A stretch of 64,000 nucleotides of DNA, taken from contig JAHWDD010000026.1 in assembly GCA_023897205.1 (NCBI GenBank), forward strand, positions 1 through 64,000, in the 5' to 3' direction. The notes below the pieces were generated by a model, which was given only the letters and a program-made list of their open reading frames with translations, made no database searches and was not told the DNA's origin. The stretch is from Exophiala sp. HKRS030 (taxonomy: Eukaryota > Ascomycota > Eurotiomycetes > Chaetothyriales > Herpotrichiellaceae). Position numbers and translations under genes: made by a program. Shown here piece by piece: positions 46,759 through 60,159 of this stretch (position 1 is its first letter; every line of letters begins with the position of its first letter).

Positions 46759-47952
46759 TTGTGGCTCGTGATGTTCCAGGCTTACCGGTGTTTTAACCGA
46801 ATACAGGCCAGTCGGCTTCTGCTTGTGAAGGGAAATAGCTTAACAGGTCTTCAACATTGCCAGCGGCGTTGTTAACCATGGCGTAAACTGAATGGAATGA
46901 TTCATGTCTGAGATGAGGGCGATAAGACCATGATTACAATAAATGTTTGTCAAAGGACTATCTTTTTCAAGCAGCCAATGTTTAATGACCTGCTCTTGGA
47001 AGGATGCCTTGTCTTTGTACCCATCAAGCTGGCATACCTCTACAGCAGAAAAGTGGTCACGTCTTGCAACGCCCGTACTTGCGGAGCCGCAAAAGAAACG
47101 TCAACCGTGTCAGCCGAGCTTGGGAAATCGGTCTCCAATGGACGCCCTTGTCCCTCTCTGGCCAATGGGAGGTCATTTGCACTTGGCAGGAACTTTCGGC
47201 GTTAAGTGTTAAACTGCACTGGGTCGCACTGAATCCTAAGTGGACATTTGAATCCGGAAAGTACAATACTATTCATTCTTAGTGCTCTGTCGGAACTCAT
47301 GCCAATTTCAGCCAGTCTGTCGGAGTAGGCAAGTGCCAACCTGGGCAGGCTGGAATCACAGTGTATAATGCCCAGAGGTAAGTCAATATGAAGCAGATCC
47401 CAAGAAACATTCTGTTCTTTTGTTCCGTATTTGTGGTTCTCGTGCCCCTTTTGTCTGGTTCGAGGCCTAGAAATCGGGCAAGACAGGCCGCAAAGTCTCC
47501 CGTGGTTACATGTTGGGATCTGACTGACTCCGCGGTCCCAAGGATGAACGAATACAGTGGGGGCTTACCAAGCCTAACCTTCAAGACGCGGGTCAATCTC
47601 GCTGCAGAATAAGCGGTGTTTGCTTCATGTGGAATTACGGAAACAAAGAGTTTGCTTGACAAGGACTTCAGATCAAGGCTGATGCATCGCAGGTATTTGA
47701 AACTTGACGGAGGAATCATAGAAAGATATGCGCAGACAGGTATCCCCTGATTCAGAAGTATGTACTGGCAGCCCTTTTGTGGGGATGGGCTCCAACTTGT
47801 GGGCATTACATACGCTCCGAAGAAGCAGGCCCGCTAAGGTACTGGCACTCCTGCTTGCATCAAAACCTGACGGAAACCATGATGGAGAGTGAGGTGCATC
47901 GAGGAGTAGTCAAATCAACATGTTGCAATTAGCGGAGACGAACAAGGGCAAC
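46759..47952. other. No supported gene
   Basis: Frames at 46930-47280 (plus) and 47297-47806 (minus) carry no domain I recognise. Confidence 0.4.
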
Positions 47953-49341
47953 CTATACAAAATACGTAGGGCAATCCATTCCTGCAAGCCTCCGAGGAGC
48001 ACGGTCTGTATTGGTGCCGTAAGATATCTGCACCGGCAAAACCAGGCGGAACCTAGAACGGCTTGACTCCGCTATCCACACATGAAGGTCGAGACTGTAA
48101 CGTTGAGAAAGCAAGGAAGATTCGAAACTGGGAACTATGACCTTGTTGTTGCCGAACTCGAGAGCCACAGAGGCTTCTGTTTCCCATTGTGTGGTGACCT
48201 TGCAGGCATCATTCTCGCCTGTTGCACTATTAGTGGAAGGAAGGATAGCTTCCTGGATTCTCCTACCACGTAAAGTATAGGTGACTTCTTTCCAATTCGA
48301 GAAACATACTGGGGCCTTCGTTCTAGCGCAGATCTGGAAATTCCGACTCAATGTGGCCGAAGTAGACAGGTCAAGCAGTGTCGGAGCACTCTGTCGCGGG
48401 ACGCTTGATATAAATGTTGAGGACATTAGGGCACAGGTGGATCGACAATTGACCGCGTCCCGTGGTTTCACTTCGTGGCGATCTGTCCGTGCATGACTCG
48501 TTTGCGTCAGATGTAAGGTGGTGGAGAATGAGACAGGGTCCATAATGTGACCCAAAACGAGCGGTGCCGGTTCACTCGCTTTGAGCAGCAAGTCCCTGGT
48601 ATGGTATTTGGCCAGTAACGGTAGAATTCGGTGTCGAGACTTTGCCAGAGCGTATTCACCCGGAAAGTCTGCGATACAAGTAGGCGGCCGAGACTCCAGC
48701 GTGGGAATGATCTTGACAGGACGCGAGCAGCTTGCTACCACCTCGTCCCGAGCGCGCACCTGCACGTGTAGCATATATGCAACTTTGCAATCTCCCTCAC
48801 AACGTTCCCGCAGCAGAGCTGTCCTTCTATCGCGCGTGACGCGTGGGAAGGACGCCGGAAGATCTCGAAGGTATCCGTCATTTTGGCCTAAAAGCTCGTA
48901 GTGCAAACTTCTGGGTATGTCGAAATGGAAAAAGCACTTTCGAAGGCATTTGCTTTGGCCTTGGTTCCCAACGAAATCTGTAGCTCTCTTTACGTCGTTC
49001 AGTTGCAGCAGCTAGGATGAAGCTCAGTATGGAAGGTGGATGGATTGAGGATGCCAACCGTACTTTCTGCGCCCTTTGGCAAAGAGTCTCTGCATACCAG
49101 CCTGAATACCGGATAGTGTTAATCAAGATTCCTGACCTTTGTAAGCGGCTTGAATGGGTCACGCCCACCGGCGCCGGAGGCATAAACCTTCTAAAGAAAG
49201 TATGACTTTGTCGAAGTCAAAGTCGATCTGATCGCTCAGAGCGATATAGCCATCAATTCCTGCGTCTCCCAGAAAATAGACTTCTCTGCTAGCAGCGTGC
49301 GTCAGTCCGTTGACGAATGTTACCTCAATGTGCACGACCAT
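47953..49341 (-). CDS. Arrestin-like protein, 5' part uncertain or damaged
   Basis: The minus-strand frame from about 49010 to 47953 reads CFFHFDIPRSLHYELLGQND, GYLRDLPASFPRV, CKVAYMLHVQVRARDEVVAS and CIADFPGEYALAKS. This is the pattern of fungal arrestin-like adaptors (Arrestin_N/LDB19-like). The start is probably MVVHIEVTFVNGLTHA at 49341, with IDFDFDKVILSLEG, but the join between 49200 and 49010 needs one or two introns or frame changes that I could not settle. Such proteins link nutrient transporters to ubiquitin ligases. It may be intact or decayed. Confidence 0.5.
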
Positions 49342-50456
49342 GGCAGGCGATGGAAGTTCGGCCGCGACAGGAATGAAAGTTGGTGTGATTCCGTCCAGGC
49401 TTTGACTTGCAAAGAACGAACTCTACACTCTATCAGTTCATTTTGAGCGTCTAATGTCATTCCAGCAACACGCCTCTCCAAACTCTGGCGAACAAAACAC
49501 CATCCCTGATTGCTGCGACAGGAGCGCGAATTACCGCTAGCGTAGGCGCTCATCACCCGGATCAGCCCAACTCCTCGGTTCCGCGGAACGCAAGCTCTAA
49601 AAGTGCTTTAATTTGAACCTATGGGAATCGCAGATCCTATGGGGCGTGGCGGTCAGGGTGAACGACTCAGCAGACATCCCTTGCCATTTGACTTGATCAC
49701 CGAAGTGTCCTTCTGCGGCTTCCCGGGCTAGTACAGCTTGTATTCCGCGGAGGCCTCAAATGGCTTTGGATACATCATTTGTTGATGCATTCGTTACGTA
49801 AAGGCACATATCAAAACATGGGACAGGGGCTGAACGGAATCGTCAGGATCAATGTATGTTGGTATGTCGCATATAATGGCCGGGAATATTTCTGTGCTCG
49901 TGACTGGCTGAAAACCGCTTTGTCGTCGACAACACTGCGCTGGTCTTTCCTTTCATTTACATGCTAATAGTCCAGTGCCACGTGCCGCTCCACGCAGAGA
50001 CGATGCATCCCGTACTGCTACTGACAACCTGCAGTGGATATCCCCTGAATCCTGGTCCTGCCACGACCTGCCTCTGGAACAAGGTTGAGTCTTTCATGAC
50101 GAGGATTGATATGATCACTGCCTGCGTCCGTGATTGTTTTAGTCCATGCTGGCTGTCCCTTGACTCACCAAGCATGATATAAGCCTTTTACAAAGGTGTT
50201 GCAGATTGCAAGTTGCATATAGTATAATGCGCAGCAAGTAGCACCCGCGTCCTTCGAGCGGGAAGAAGACCTCGTGAACGAATGCCCCCCTTCAATCAAT
50301 GCTGCCTCCATAGCTAGATCGATTGTGGACCCCAGAAAGGTCATGCATGCACATCCTCCATCCCTACTGCACCTTTTTCTTCTTATTGTCGGTCAAATAT
50401 ACTGAAGCACTCTCGGTAATCGATACGAACTACTATTATTGGGCTCATCTGGTGCT
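49342..50456. other. No supported gene
   Basis: About 1.1 kb of short frames. A plus-strand frame at 49961-50182 is short and unrecognised. Confidence 0.45.
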
Positions 50457-50966
50457 CTACACCCTTTCAATCAATACCAAAGGTGCTGTCGACTTATCGC
50501 TGGTATAAGAAGATGGTTCCGGGAAACCCACAATTTTAGCTCCTGAAGGGTCGGTCTGTTCTTTGACAGTAATGACGACCGAGGAATAGTCCATGGGCGA
50601 GCAACAAGCAACGTGTGCATGACTCATCACCTCGCCGCAGAAATCCAGCAGCAGTTGCAGGTTAGGACTTATTTTATGCAATGTAACAAAAGGACACCAT
50701 GGCGAGGAATCAAAGGGCTGAAATGTCGTGTGGGGTGGATTGATATGAGTTCCGCAGATACTGCCTGCTTGTCGCCAGATATCGTCGCTTCCAACGGCGC
50801 CTTCGGTGCCAAATGATACCACGTCAGGCAGGCCTCCTTCCTGAGACACATCCAGCGGGGTTGCAGGAGGGGCAAGGCACGATGCAGCAATATCGGAGAG
50901 TTGGCTCGTCAGAAGACCATAATAGACTTGCTTGGCTTTTGCCTGGCCATCATTATCGACCGACAA
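50457..50966 (-). pseudogene. Decayed relative of the regulator's C-terminal tail
   Basis: The frame begins near SQLSDIAASCLAPPATPLDV and has VGSDDIW. Residues and spacing resemble the C-terminal exon of the Zn2Cys6 gene next door (DQLSDIATTCFSPSADLLDM ... SDDSPW). The remaining sequence does not align well. I take it as a 3' fragment of a duplicated regulator or an unrelated ORF. Confidence 0.35.
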
Positions 50967-51797
50967 ATGCCAGCATCAATCTGAGCAGCCCACGCCCAAA
51001 TCTGTCTCGTGGTTCCGTCGACGTCTCAGAAACAATTCTCCCTGACATTTGGTAAATCCCCAACTAAAAAGGGAGAGCTTGCGTTGAAGCTGCGGTGCGA
51101 GGATCGAACCTCCGCACGTGACAGGGCGGGGTGAAATTTTGAACACTTGTGGCGGGTGATATGGTGCAAGGAACGATCGGCTTTCATAGAGCTAATGTCT
51201 AACGTCTGCGTTAGGATCTGAGCTCCGAGCATTGTCCCGAAGATAGCAGAATATTAGGTCGAATGGTACGACACAGATCAGTCACTGCAGGTGGTCACTG
51301 AAGGCATTCTGTCGCCAGTTGGGATGATCTGGACAAATTGAAGGCTAGAGTGAAAATGCAAGTCCTGGCATAGACAACGGTCACTGGACCCAGCTTTTGT
51401 AGAAGCGAGCATTTCAGGAGCCCCCAACTTATCGTTGACTGTGACTGAGTTGTATAGGTACACCACAACGAAGCTTCTCAACGTAATAGCCGGCCACACA
51501 AGTTCATCGGACACGGCCAATAAATCCGTAGAGCCCTATGTGCATACCGACATACATAGACCTCAGGGATCCAGGCTGCCCCAGACCCTGAGAAGATGTT
51601 CGATATCCGTAGCTTGAACGCATTTGTCAACTAGAAAGAGAGTCATGACAGCTAGTAGGGCTCCGTGGTTGGCGTAATATTGATCTTTCTTGCAAGCGCT
51701 CGTAGAGCCTCAAATCATAACTGATAAGCATTTAAGTTGCGCTCGCCTCGCGCCTCGTCACTGCATCATGCGAGCCGGAAATGAGAACCGGGATGGT
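50967..51797. other. No supported gene
   Basis: Short frames only. The part next to 51798 is presumably the 3' UTR of the regulator. Confidence 0.45.
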
Positions 51798-54214
51798 TCA
51801 AAATGCTCGGACGTCATTCTGCATGGCCAGGCTGGCTTCAGTCGATATTTCCAGGCTCTCGTCGAGCCAGGGACTATCGTCGCTGATGGTATCATTCGTA
51901 GGCAAGCGGGGCATACCGGCAGTCCGGTCTTCGACGTCAAGCATATCCAGGAGATCCGCGGAAGGGCTGAAGCAAGTTGTAGCAATATCGGACAACTGAT
52001 CTGTCCAGCTTGATATTATGCGCCAAGTGTCACTGCTCTGCGACTCCCTTAAGTTGTATGTTTTGCTGGTGGAAAAGATAGATGGAGGCTTACAGCCATT
52101 GTCGTAGATTGAGAGGTCGTCTTCACACGCTGTATGTGTTGGCGATGTGGTCTGTTTTGTCGTGAACTCCTACAAGCCATATTTTTCAGTGGGAAATCCC
52201 TTGAGCTAGGCCTTGTGACTGGGGTGTTTATCTACAACGTACCTTCAAAACAGCAGCGCATTTCTCGGCGATGAAACTGGTACTGCTGAGTTCGGTGAAC
52301 AACCACACGGCGGAGTTGATAGCCTCCCATGCCTCATCCACCGTTGCGCCGCCCTCGTTACTGAGAGCGAACATAACGAGAGTCAGGGCCGAAAACAAGG
52401 TCATGAAAAGCGCCAGCCAGTAGGGAGCAACCGCGTAACCGCGCTGGTGCAGTTGCCGTACTATCCAAATCACTTGCATAGCTGCTGTGATGCATGAGGA
52501 TGCACAAGCGTACGACCTCATCGCTGCTTTCGATTTTGGTTTGTTGCCCATGATGTGGTGCAGAAAGGGTCTATAGAGAACCAGCTGAACGTGCGCGTAG
52601 GCCAGCCTGAGGCGAAGATGGATACTATAAACGCGTGAGTCACCAAACTAAGCTTTTCCTGGTTCATACAACCTACCATATCTGGTCGTATCCATTGGAC
52701 CCAATTTCTTCCGACATCGGAGGAAGTGCCCTGTACCATTGAGCTAGTTCGGCTTCGATCTGCGAGAGTTTGATGGCCTCAACACGGCGGTATCGATTTT
52801 GTTCCGAAGCCTCGACGCTCGTAGGGCACAAGAAATCAACTACTTTGGACATGATGCGAACAAGTCCAATGTGGTGATTGGCGAGTGATAGCAAGGGAGG
52901 AGAAGGTGATTTGATCGAGTTATGCTGCGCTTGGGTTGCGTACTCGATTGGAGACTGTCCGGGCAAGTCTTGGTCACAGACGCTTTCCGGCATTGTGCGT
53001 GGCAAACCCAAGATATTGGAAAGGTAGACATCCATCGTGGATAACGTCCAGTACACACGTTTTCTCGTCTCGAGATGTGCGGAATCGAAAGAGGCAGGGG
53101 TATGTTTCCGATGAATGCCCATCTGTGTAGCGGACCCTGCAGCCAGTGCTAAGTATGAATAACAATGGGACAGTCTCCCTGAAGCCTGGAGGTACATGAT
53201 AAGGAGGATGATAGCTTGAATTGTCGCAAGGTCTCTGCACTGGGTTGGATCGATCATGGCATGAGCCATTTGAAAGTAAGCGTGACTATTGGAAGGTCAG
53301 ATGTAAGGCGTTAAGGCACGCCCCAGGGGTAAACTGACTGAGCAGATGTGTTGGCTTCACTTCTGTCTTGTTGGCCAAAGATGAACAGAGATCCCACCGC
53401 CAGCGCTGCATAGAACAGCCCGAGAAACCTCAAGTCCGCCTCCTGGTAGTGATCTCTATCAATGCTGTATATGCGCTCAAACATCCGATCAAAGGTTACC
53501 TTATTCACAAAGGTCATGAGACAGCAAGCATCGTTCAGAGCAACAGTGACGAGATTCCGAGCGAGAACCTTTTCCGGTAGTTTCGGCCGGGTAGGAAGAT
53601 ATTGTCTACACCAGGGGACCGATTGGTCGAATATCTGTGTAATCTCAGAAGTAGTATCCTTGGTCAAGGCAGGCACAAATTGTCGACAGCATGCGTGGAC
53701 TCGTTCCAAGAGTGTGAGGCCAGCGTAATGGCCATGGTAGCTATAGCTTCCGCGCCTGTCTTGTCGGAGCTGGCCGGTCCCGTCGATCATGGTTTCTAGA
53801 CAACCGTCCGCCGAGGCGTCTTCCTGGATTTCCATCTCTCCACTCGAGGAAGGTGACGGTCGACGTGGCCCTGACTGATCGGCTACTTCCTTACCCGCTG
53901 GCATGTAGTCGCTGACCTGCTCTGTCAAGCGCTTATTCTTCGTCTCTAACGCCCGAACATAGTCGGCCATTGAAGCCCTTAGACATCGTGGCTGATCATA
54001 GGTGCATTCTGAGAGACTGTCAGTCTTCCGCTCGGACAGAAAAAAAGTGCAACGGACCTCTATCACCATCGACGCACAATGAGCAGGGCTTTTCGCCGGT
54101 ACATTTCGTTTTTCTTGAACGACATTCGTCACATGCCCGTCTTACTCGGGGCTTCCTCCTTTGTGAGGGCAATGCTTCGTCAGAGGAGCTCTTGCTTATC
54201 CTTCTCATCTCCAT
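51798..54214 (-). CDS. Zn2Cys6 transcription factor with fungal-specific TF domain
   Basis: Five exons on the minus strand: 54214-54058, 54008-53339, 53285-52677, 52606-52243 and 52169-51798. All phases agree, giving 723 aa. The zinc cluster is at about residues 20-45: RRACDECRSRKTKC, GEKPCSLC and, after the first intron, ECTYDQ, so all six cysteines are present. A linker with Glu/Lys-rich coiled coil follows (LETKNKRLTEQVSDY). The middle homology domain has LFYAALAVGSLFIFG, HAYFQMAHAMIDPTQ, ATQMGIHRKH, RVYWTLSTMDVYLSNILGLP and VLYRPFLHH. An acidic C-terminal tail ends in AMQNDVRAF. The start is the first in-frame ATG; the upstream extension is non-ATG. Targets are unknown. Confidence 0.85.
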
Positions 54215-55859
54215 TTGGACTAAATTGTAGACGAAATCGGGGAGGAATTGAGCTGTTGCATCTTCACTCTTGTGGTTCCCAAAACATACATCCTTCAAGG
54301 ATTGCGAAACATTATATATGTAGTCACCAAGATGCGACTGCTTTGCAATCTTCCATCACGCTCATTGGGCCGGGCCAGCCTTGGCCCAAACAACAGAAGT
54401 CGCAGTGTCGATTCTGTCAACACTCGTCATGGCTACGGGGGCTCCTACCCACCTGTAGTGTGTACAGCCCGTTGAGGCTTGTAGATCCCAAAACCATTTA
54501 GCCATGTGGCCAGGTCGGGACTGACGGGATAAGAAGCCAAAAAGCTTGCATGGCGCTCGGCCTGGGACTATTGTTGATTGACCGTGGCCGCAAGCTCGGA
54601 AGTGATGACGTGCTGTGGAGTGTCACCTAGGTGCTGTCAGAGCCCAATGTCTCGGACCAGACGAAAAAGGCACGGGAATCACAAATACGGAACGAGAGAA
54701 CGGGACCTTTTTTTCCCGGGTCTGCGTCAACGTCTACTACTTTCCAGGGACGCTCGCCATCTGCGGGGCTGTCACATGTCAACTACGATAGGCTGGGTGA
54801 AACTGCCATGAGCTTCGAGCTTCGACAGTGCAATAAGAATGAATAGTACAGGTACATTCCGAATCCAGATGACCACTTAAGATCCCGTGTCACCCTGCAA
54901 CTTATCACTTCGGCCCAGGGGCGGCCAAATTAAAGGGACTCCCATTGGCCCGAGGAGGGCCCTTTGGGATCTGCGATCCACGTCGCGTCACGGGCATCGC
55001 TGAGCTGATTCCAGGTGGAAGGCCGTCACCCCTAGTCTATCTTCACGGCTTAGTCTAATCCACGGCCAGGCTATGACGTGGTTGAAGATCTATTGGGGCA
55101 ACCCACGGCCCGAAGGGATTTTCTGGCTTTGGCGGTATTTCTCGTTCCGTCTTTCCGGAGCTCTGTTGGCGTTGTTACGGATTGGTCGGCTACCACGCCA
55201 TCCCACAAGGTCGGGCCACCCCTGAATACTTCGATAGAGTTAGCCCCGATTGATGCACTTCGTCAACTACCACTGGCCAACATTGCTTGGAAACCCGCTT
55301 GTTTTGCCTGCTGTACGCATTCTTGATGCTCTGAAAAATGGCACCGAAAGCAATGCAACAAGGGGGTTCTTCGCACAACCATACCAGACCCAACTTTTGC
55401 ACCGAACGTTCGTTCCATGTTTTTGCTGGAAGTAAAAGCGGCCACAGTTTAAAGAGTAGACGCAGGAATAGGCTTTGCGGTTGCACACCGCTTACTTCCG
55501 TAGGTGATATCAGACCATGGTCGACGCCGCAATAGATATAGTCAAAGATCTCTTCATCCTCCGAGGCCTTATAGTCCTGAAAAGGATGTTAGACAGAAGC
55601 TAATGCGGATTTTATCTTTCTATAAATTGAGATGGCATGTCCAGATTCATCTGAAAGCTTCACACACTTCTCTTCGGTAGAAAGATTCGAAAAGCTGCCA
55701 TATCGTTGCCAATAGATCAACGAAGGAGACGGCACATGGCACGGACGGCCGGCACGAATGTACTGGCGGCTAGGATTACCCAGGTAAAGTAATGTAGAAC
55801 ATATGTCTCGTTATGTGGTGTTCTTGTAGTTTGCAATTCGGCCTGATCACGGCAACACC
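54215..55859. other. No supported gene; upstream region of the regulator
   Basis: About 1.6 kb with short frames only. Its left end must contain the regulator promoter. Confidence 0.45.
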
Positions 55860-56036
55860 ATGAGCCAGTCCAATTCAAGCTGGAAAGCGCTCATTCAGCA
55901 CCCAACCCGCAAGGGCAGGTTTTCTTACGATTTCAACTCCAAGCAGAACTTGATTGACGGTGGCATCTATCCTCAGGGATACGAGCGTGATGACACTTCT
56001 GAAGCTGGCGAGCCCGGAAATAGGGTCGACATATAA
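55860..56036 (+). CDS. Small 58-aa protein of unknown function
   Basis: A short complete frame starts at ATG 55860: MSQSNSSWKALIQHPTRKGR, then FSYDFNSKQNLIDGG, and ends GEPGNRVDI before TAA. It has no introns, signal peptide or membrane segment. Its even, hydrophilic composition and clear start favour a real gene over chance. I know no function; it may be a lineage-specific small protein. Confidence 0.4.
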   Translation: MSQSNSSWKALIQHPTRKGRFSYDFNSKQNLIDGGIYPQGYERDDTSEAGEPGNRVDI

Positions 56037-56878
56037 TGCGCTTTACGCATATCTCGATCATCTCTATCTCCGCGCGCCTATCCGAGAGTGACTTCAAAGA
56101 GTTTAGGGAAAAAGGTACAAGAGCCGGTGATGAAGTGAATGCACAGGCCGATAACATGTCTATAATTGCGGGCGAAGGGGGAAAACACCTTCGTTATGCA
56201 TCCGACCGCCTAAACAATTACCTGGAGCCGTTCGCGGTGACCTACCCACCCCGAAACCAGACTTGTATGACGGCGCTTTACCACTTCCACTTGGTTATCG
56301 CCTTCAATAGTTGAATGTTTTGCTGCAGCTCACTGCACCCTCGGTTGAATTTGGAAAGGTGAAGACGAGTCTTGTGATTCTTCAATCCATTTATCACGCT
56401 GGACCTCCTCAAGAAGGGAATTTATTGAAAGCCACCCATGAGCACGTGGGAAATTTGTGGTTTGCAAATGATCTCTTCAGGAGCGTCGATAGAGAGATCA
56501 CAGCGCGTCCGGGTGACTTGCGAATCCTCCCATGCGGTCAGCACATTTATCTCCGTCTCCGCTCGACTGTCCGACCGCGGCAGCGCCACATTCTGCTATC
56601 TGAATCAAGATCTGGTCGTACTGACCAGGCGATAAAAGCCCAGCCGAGGACTGCGTCGGCGGTTGGCAGGTACCATTTCAACCTAAATCAAGTCATAGAA
56701 ACATAACGGGCACTTGGGTTTGGACATTCTGGAACACAACTGATCCTCTAGGATCTACTGCAGTAAGTTGCGCTGAACTCTGTAACCTTGACTAAATGTA
56801 CTAAAGCCCTCAAGCTTCGGCCTTGCGCACCCTTATGCTCTCCTTTTATCTTCACTACCTCTCGAATTGCCTACGTGT
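56037..56878. other. No supported gene
   Basis: The plus-strand frame 56311-56706 has no recognisable domain. The right end is 3' of mannitol dehydrogenase. Confidence 0.4.
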
Positions 56879-57678
<800 letters not shown>

Positions 57679-59110
57679 GGCGGTGGTGATTTTGCGGAAG
57701 GGCGCTTCTAGATTGTGGATTGGCTATTGCAAGTGGGTGAAATGAAAGCAATCTCAGAAGTGTGGACGTTTGTTTTCGAGTTCTATGCAGAATATAACTA
57801 TTTTGATTGTTCTGGAATGTTAGCCACTGCCGCTGCTCAATGAAAGGCACTGGACATGCACCTGGGGAATCGAAGGGACTGAAACCTTCGGACTCGCCGT
57901 GATCCGTAGCCATGGGTTTCCCGCGGAAGATGCTTTCTCCCTACATGTTAAGCTCATGGACAACAGAAACTAGATGGGCTGTAAGTGGCGGATTCTCCGG
58001 GCCCGGGTCGCCAAGATCATGTGTCGGAGTAGAAGGGCCGCGGGTATGCGGCAAAACGAAAGTCACGGAAGACGATGATGGCATGCGAAACGGTAGAACG
58101 GATGGCAGCAGGTGTCCGGGAGAAGTGTCTACATCATCATACGATGCTTCTCCAAGGCGCGCAGGTCCAAACAATGTTCTGCGGCAGTAACTGCTGGTAT
58201 ACAACAAGTATATATGGGAAAAAGCCACCAGGTTTCCAGAATGCAGAGTCAGGCCAGACAACAACATCGATCCCCCGAGAAGCATATGATGGCTCATACA
58301 TGTAGATTCCCGGAACGTTTCCTAATGAGCCTCGCCATCTCAACCTGCCGCTGTTCCGGGCGTTCGCTACTGTATCCAGAATGCTGTCACATTCATTCGT
58401 TGGGAGCCAAGCTACCTGGATCCTTTGGCACACGACAAGATAGCCAGGATTACAGCTCACCCAGACTCCAGTCTGAGCCAGAGAGAGGCATGGGCATCAA
58501 CTCCTGCGCCGCCCAGGCAATAGGGCTCATGCTGGCAGCGAGCGTATGTCCGTTGATGAAAGCTAACTTCATGTGCCGGACCATTGCAGGTGATACAATT
58601 TCTCCTTGCGACACAAAACGGGACACGTGATATGGTCTCATCCAGAGTTTGATTTATAGTGAGCGAGCTTTATGCTAGATTGGCTCATTTTGAAGCGTCT
58701 GACTCCGGCCCTGGAAGCCTGGCAAACGGGCCTATCTCTCGCACGTAGATAACTCCCCGGCAGTTGCATTTCCGCGGCATACCCAGTTCCGTACCCTCCA
58801 AAGTGGTTTGGAGTTGAACCTTCCCACTGGCCACTCGCTGTTGGACACCCCGCTGCTCGAATGATCACATGAGCGCCATCCTGGGCTAGTCGCAGGTGCC
58901 GTCTCACTCCGGCTGGCGCTGGCCGGGAGTTGAGCACAGGGCATTTACCTCGCCTTGACATGCGGCAGCTGCCATCTTGCGACTATTGAGACTGCGGGCT
59001 AGAGATTTTATCCTTAGAGTGATGCTATAGCTTTGCGAGAAGCTTTCCTCAATCATTGGCCGCTATGACTGAACCTGCACGAAGCGTAGTCCTTTTGCTC
59101 AGGATACGTG
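57679..59110. other. Upstream region of mannitol dehydrogenase; no other gene seen
   Basis: Frames at 57941-58297 (minus) and 58112-58630 (plus) have no domain. Promoters of mtdH (left) and the DUF488 gene (right) must lie here. Confidence 0.4.
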
Positions 59111-59866
59111 ATGGCAAGAAAATCCCCGAGCTCTCATAAAAAGCTTAGATCCAGACAAGTGCGAACGCGGCCAAATGCCAAACACAATGGCTCGAGCACT
59201 TCGCCTGGACGACGACGTAACAAGATTGTTGAAAAGCCCTCTAAACCCCAACTGCTCAGCGCTGGAATCTTCACCGAAGCGCAATCCTGTCAGGAAAACT
59301 ACATGAGCTCGCTCAGCCGCGCTACTAGTAATCCTCTCATCTTCACAATTGGCCACGGCACACGTTCACGCTCCGAACTTACCAGTCTTCTCCGATCCGC
59401 CCAAGTCACAAAACTAGTCGACGTGCGCTCCATTCCGCGCTCTCGCACAAATCCTCAATTCAATCGCGACACCCTGACAACATCATCAGACCTACGCGCA
59501 GCGGGAATCGAGTACATATGGGCCGGTGAGTCCCTGGGCGGCCGCCGCCCGAAGTCAGTCAGCCCAGAGAACGAACGCCACACGGCGATTAGGGTTCAAG
59601 CATTCAAGAACTACGCGGGCTACATGAGTAGCGAGTCGTTCCGAGAAGGTCTGGATGAGCTTAAGAAGCTAGCAGAGGGCAACACAGTAGCCTACATGTG
59701 CAGTGAGACGCTTTGGTGGCGATGCCACCGGCGGATGATCTCAGACAGATTGGTTACTGATGGATGGGAAGTGCTACATCTGGGCATTCAAAAGATTCCG
59801 ATTCAACATCAGCTGTGGGAGATTGCGCATTCTGATGGTCAGGATCTGATATATGATGGTTGGTGA
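59111..59866 (+). CDS. DUF488 family protein
   Basis: One exon of 251 aa from ATG 59111; the preceding GTG is ignored. The N-terminal 75 residues are basic and disordered. The DUF488 domain has FTIGHGTRSRSELTSLLRSA, LVDVRSIPRSRTNPQFN, ESLGGRR and YMCSETLWWRCHRRMISDRL with the Cys-x-His pair typical of the family, then WEVLHLG. DUF488 proteins occur in bacteria and fungi; their biochemical role is not established. It appears intact. Confidence 0.8.
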   Translation: MARKSPSSHKKLRSRQVRTRPNAKHNGSSTSPGRRRNKIVEKPSKPQLLSAGIFTEAQSCQENYMSSLSRATSNPLIFTIGHGTRSRSELTSLLRSAQVTKLVDVRSIPRSRTNPQFNRDTLTTSSDLRAAGIEYIWAGESLGGRRPKSVSPENERHTAIRVQAFKNYAGYMSSESFREGLDELKKLAEGNTVAYMCSETLWWRCHRRMISDRLVTDGWEVLHLGIQKIPIQHQLWEIAHSDGQDLIYDGW

Positions 59867-60159
59867 GAGAAATGGACGCAGGTTACTTCTTTCGAGTTTG
59901 GGGTTCGCTGGGTAGAATGATACTATGGTCTCGAATCGGGTGGTATACGTGGTATGCAAGTGTGCGTATGCAGGACTACCTGTTTAATAGTGCGATAATA
60001 AGGCAGTGGGCCAAGGATGAGGTTTTATGGCCCGATAGCCAATGTAGAGGTGTTGAAGCAATCGTTGTCGAGGTGTCATATTAGCTTTAATGCCAGGCGT
60101 CGCCATTCTGTAAGTGAGCCTTTGTAGACATCGTCGCCCATCTTGTGATGAAGCAGAAT

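Noticed and set aside
51085..51115. tRNA-like B box (GGTTCGATCC on the minus strand)
   Set aside because: The T-stem pairs poorly and no A box or acceptor stem is found.
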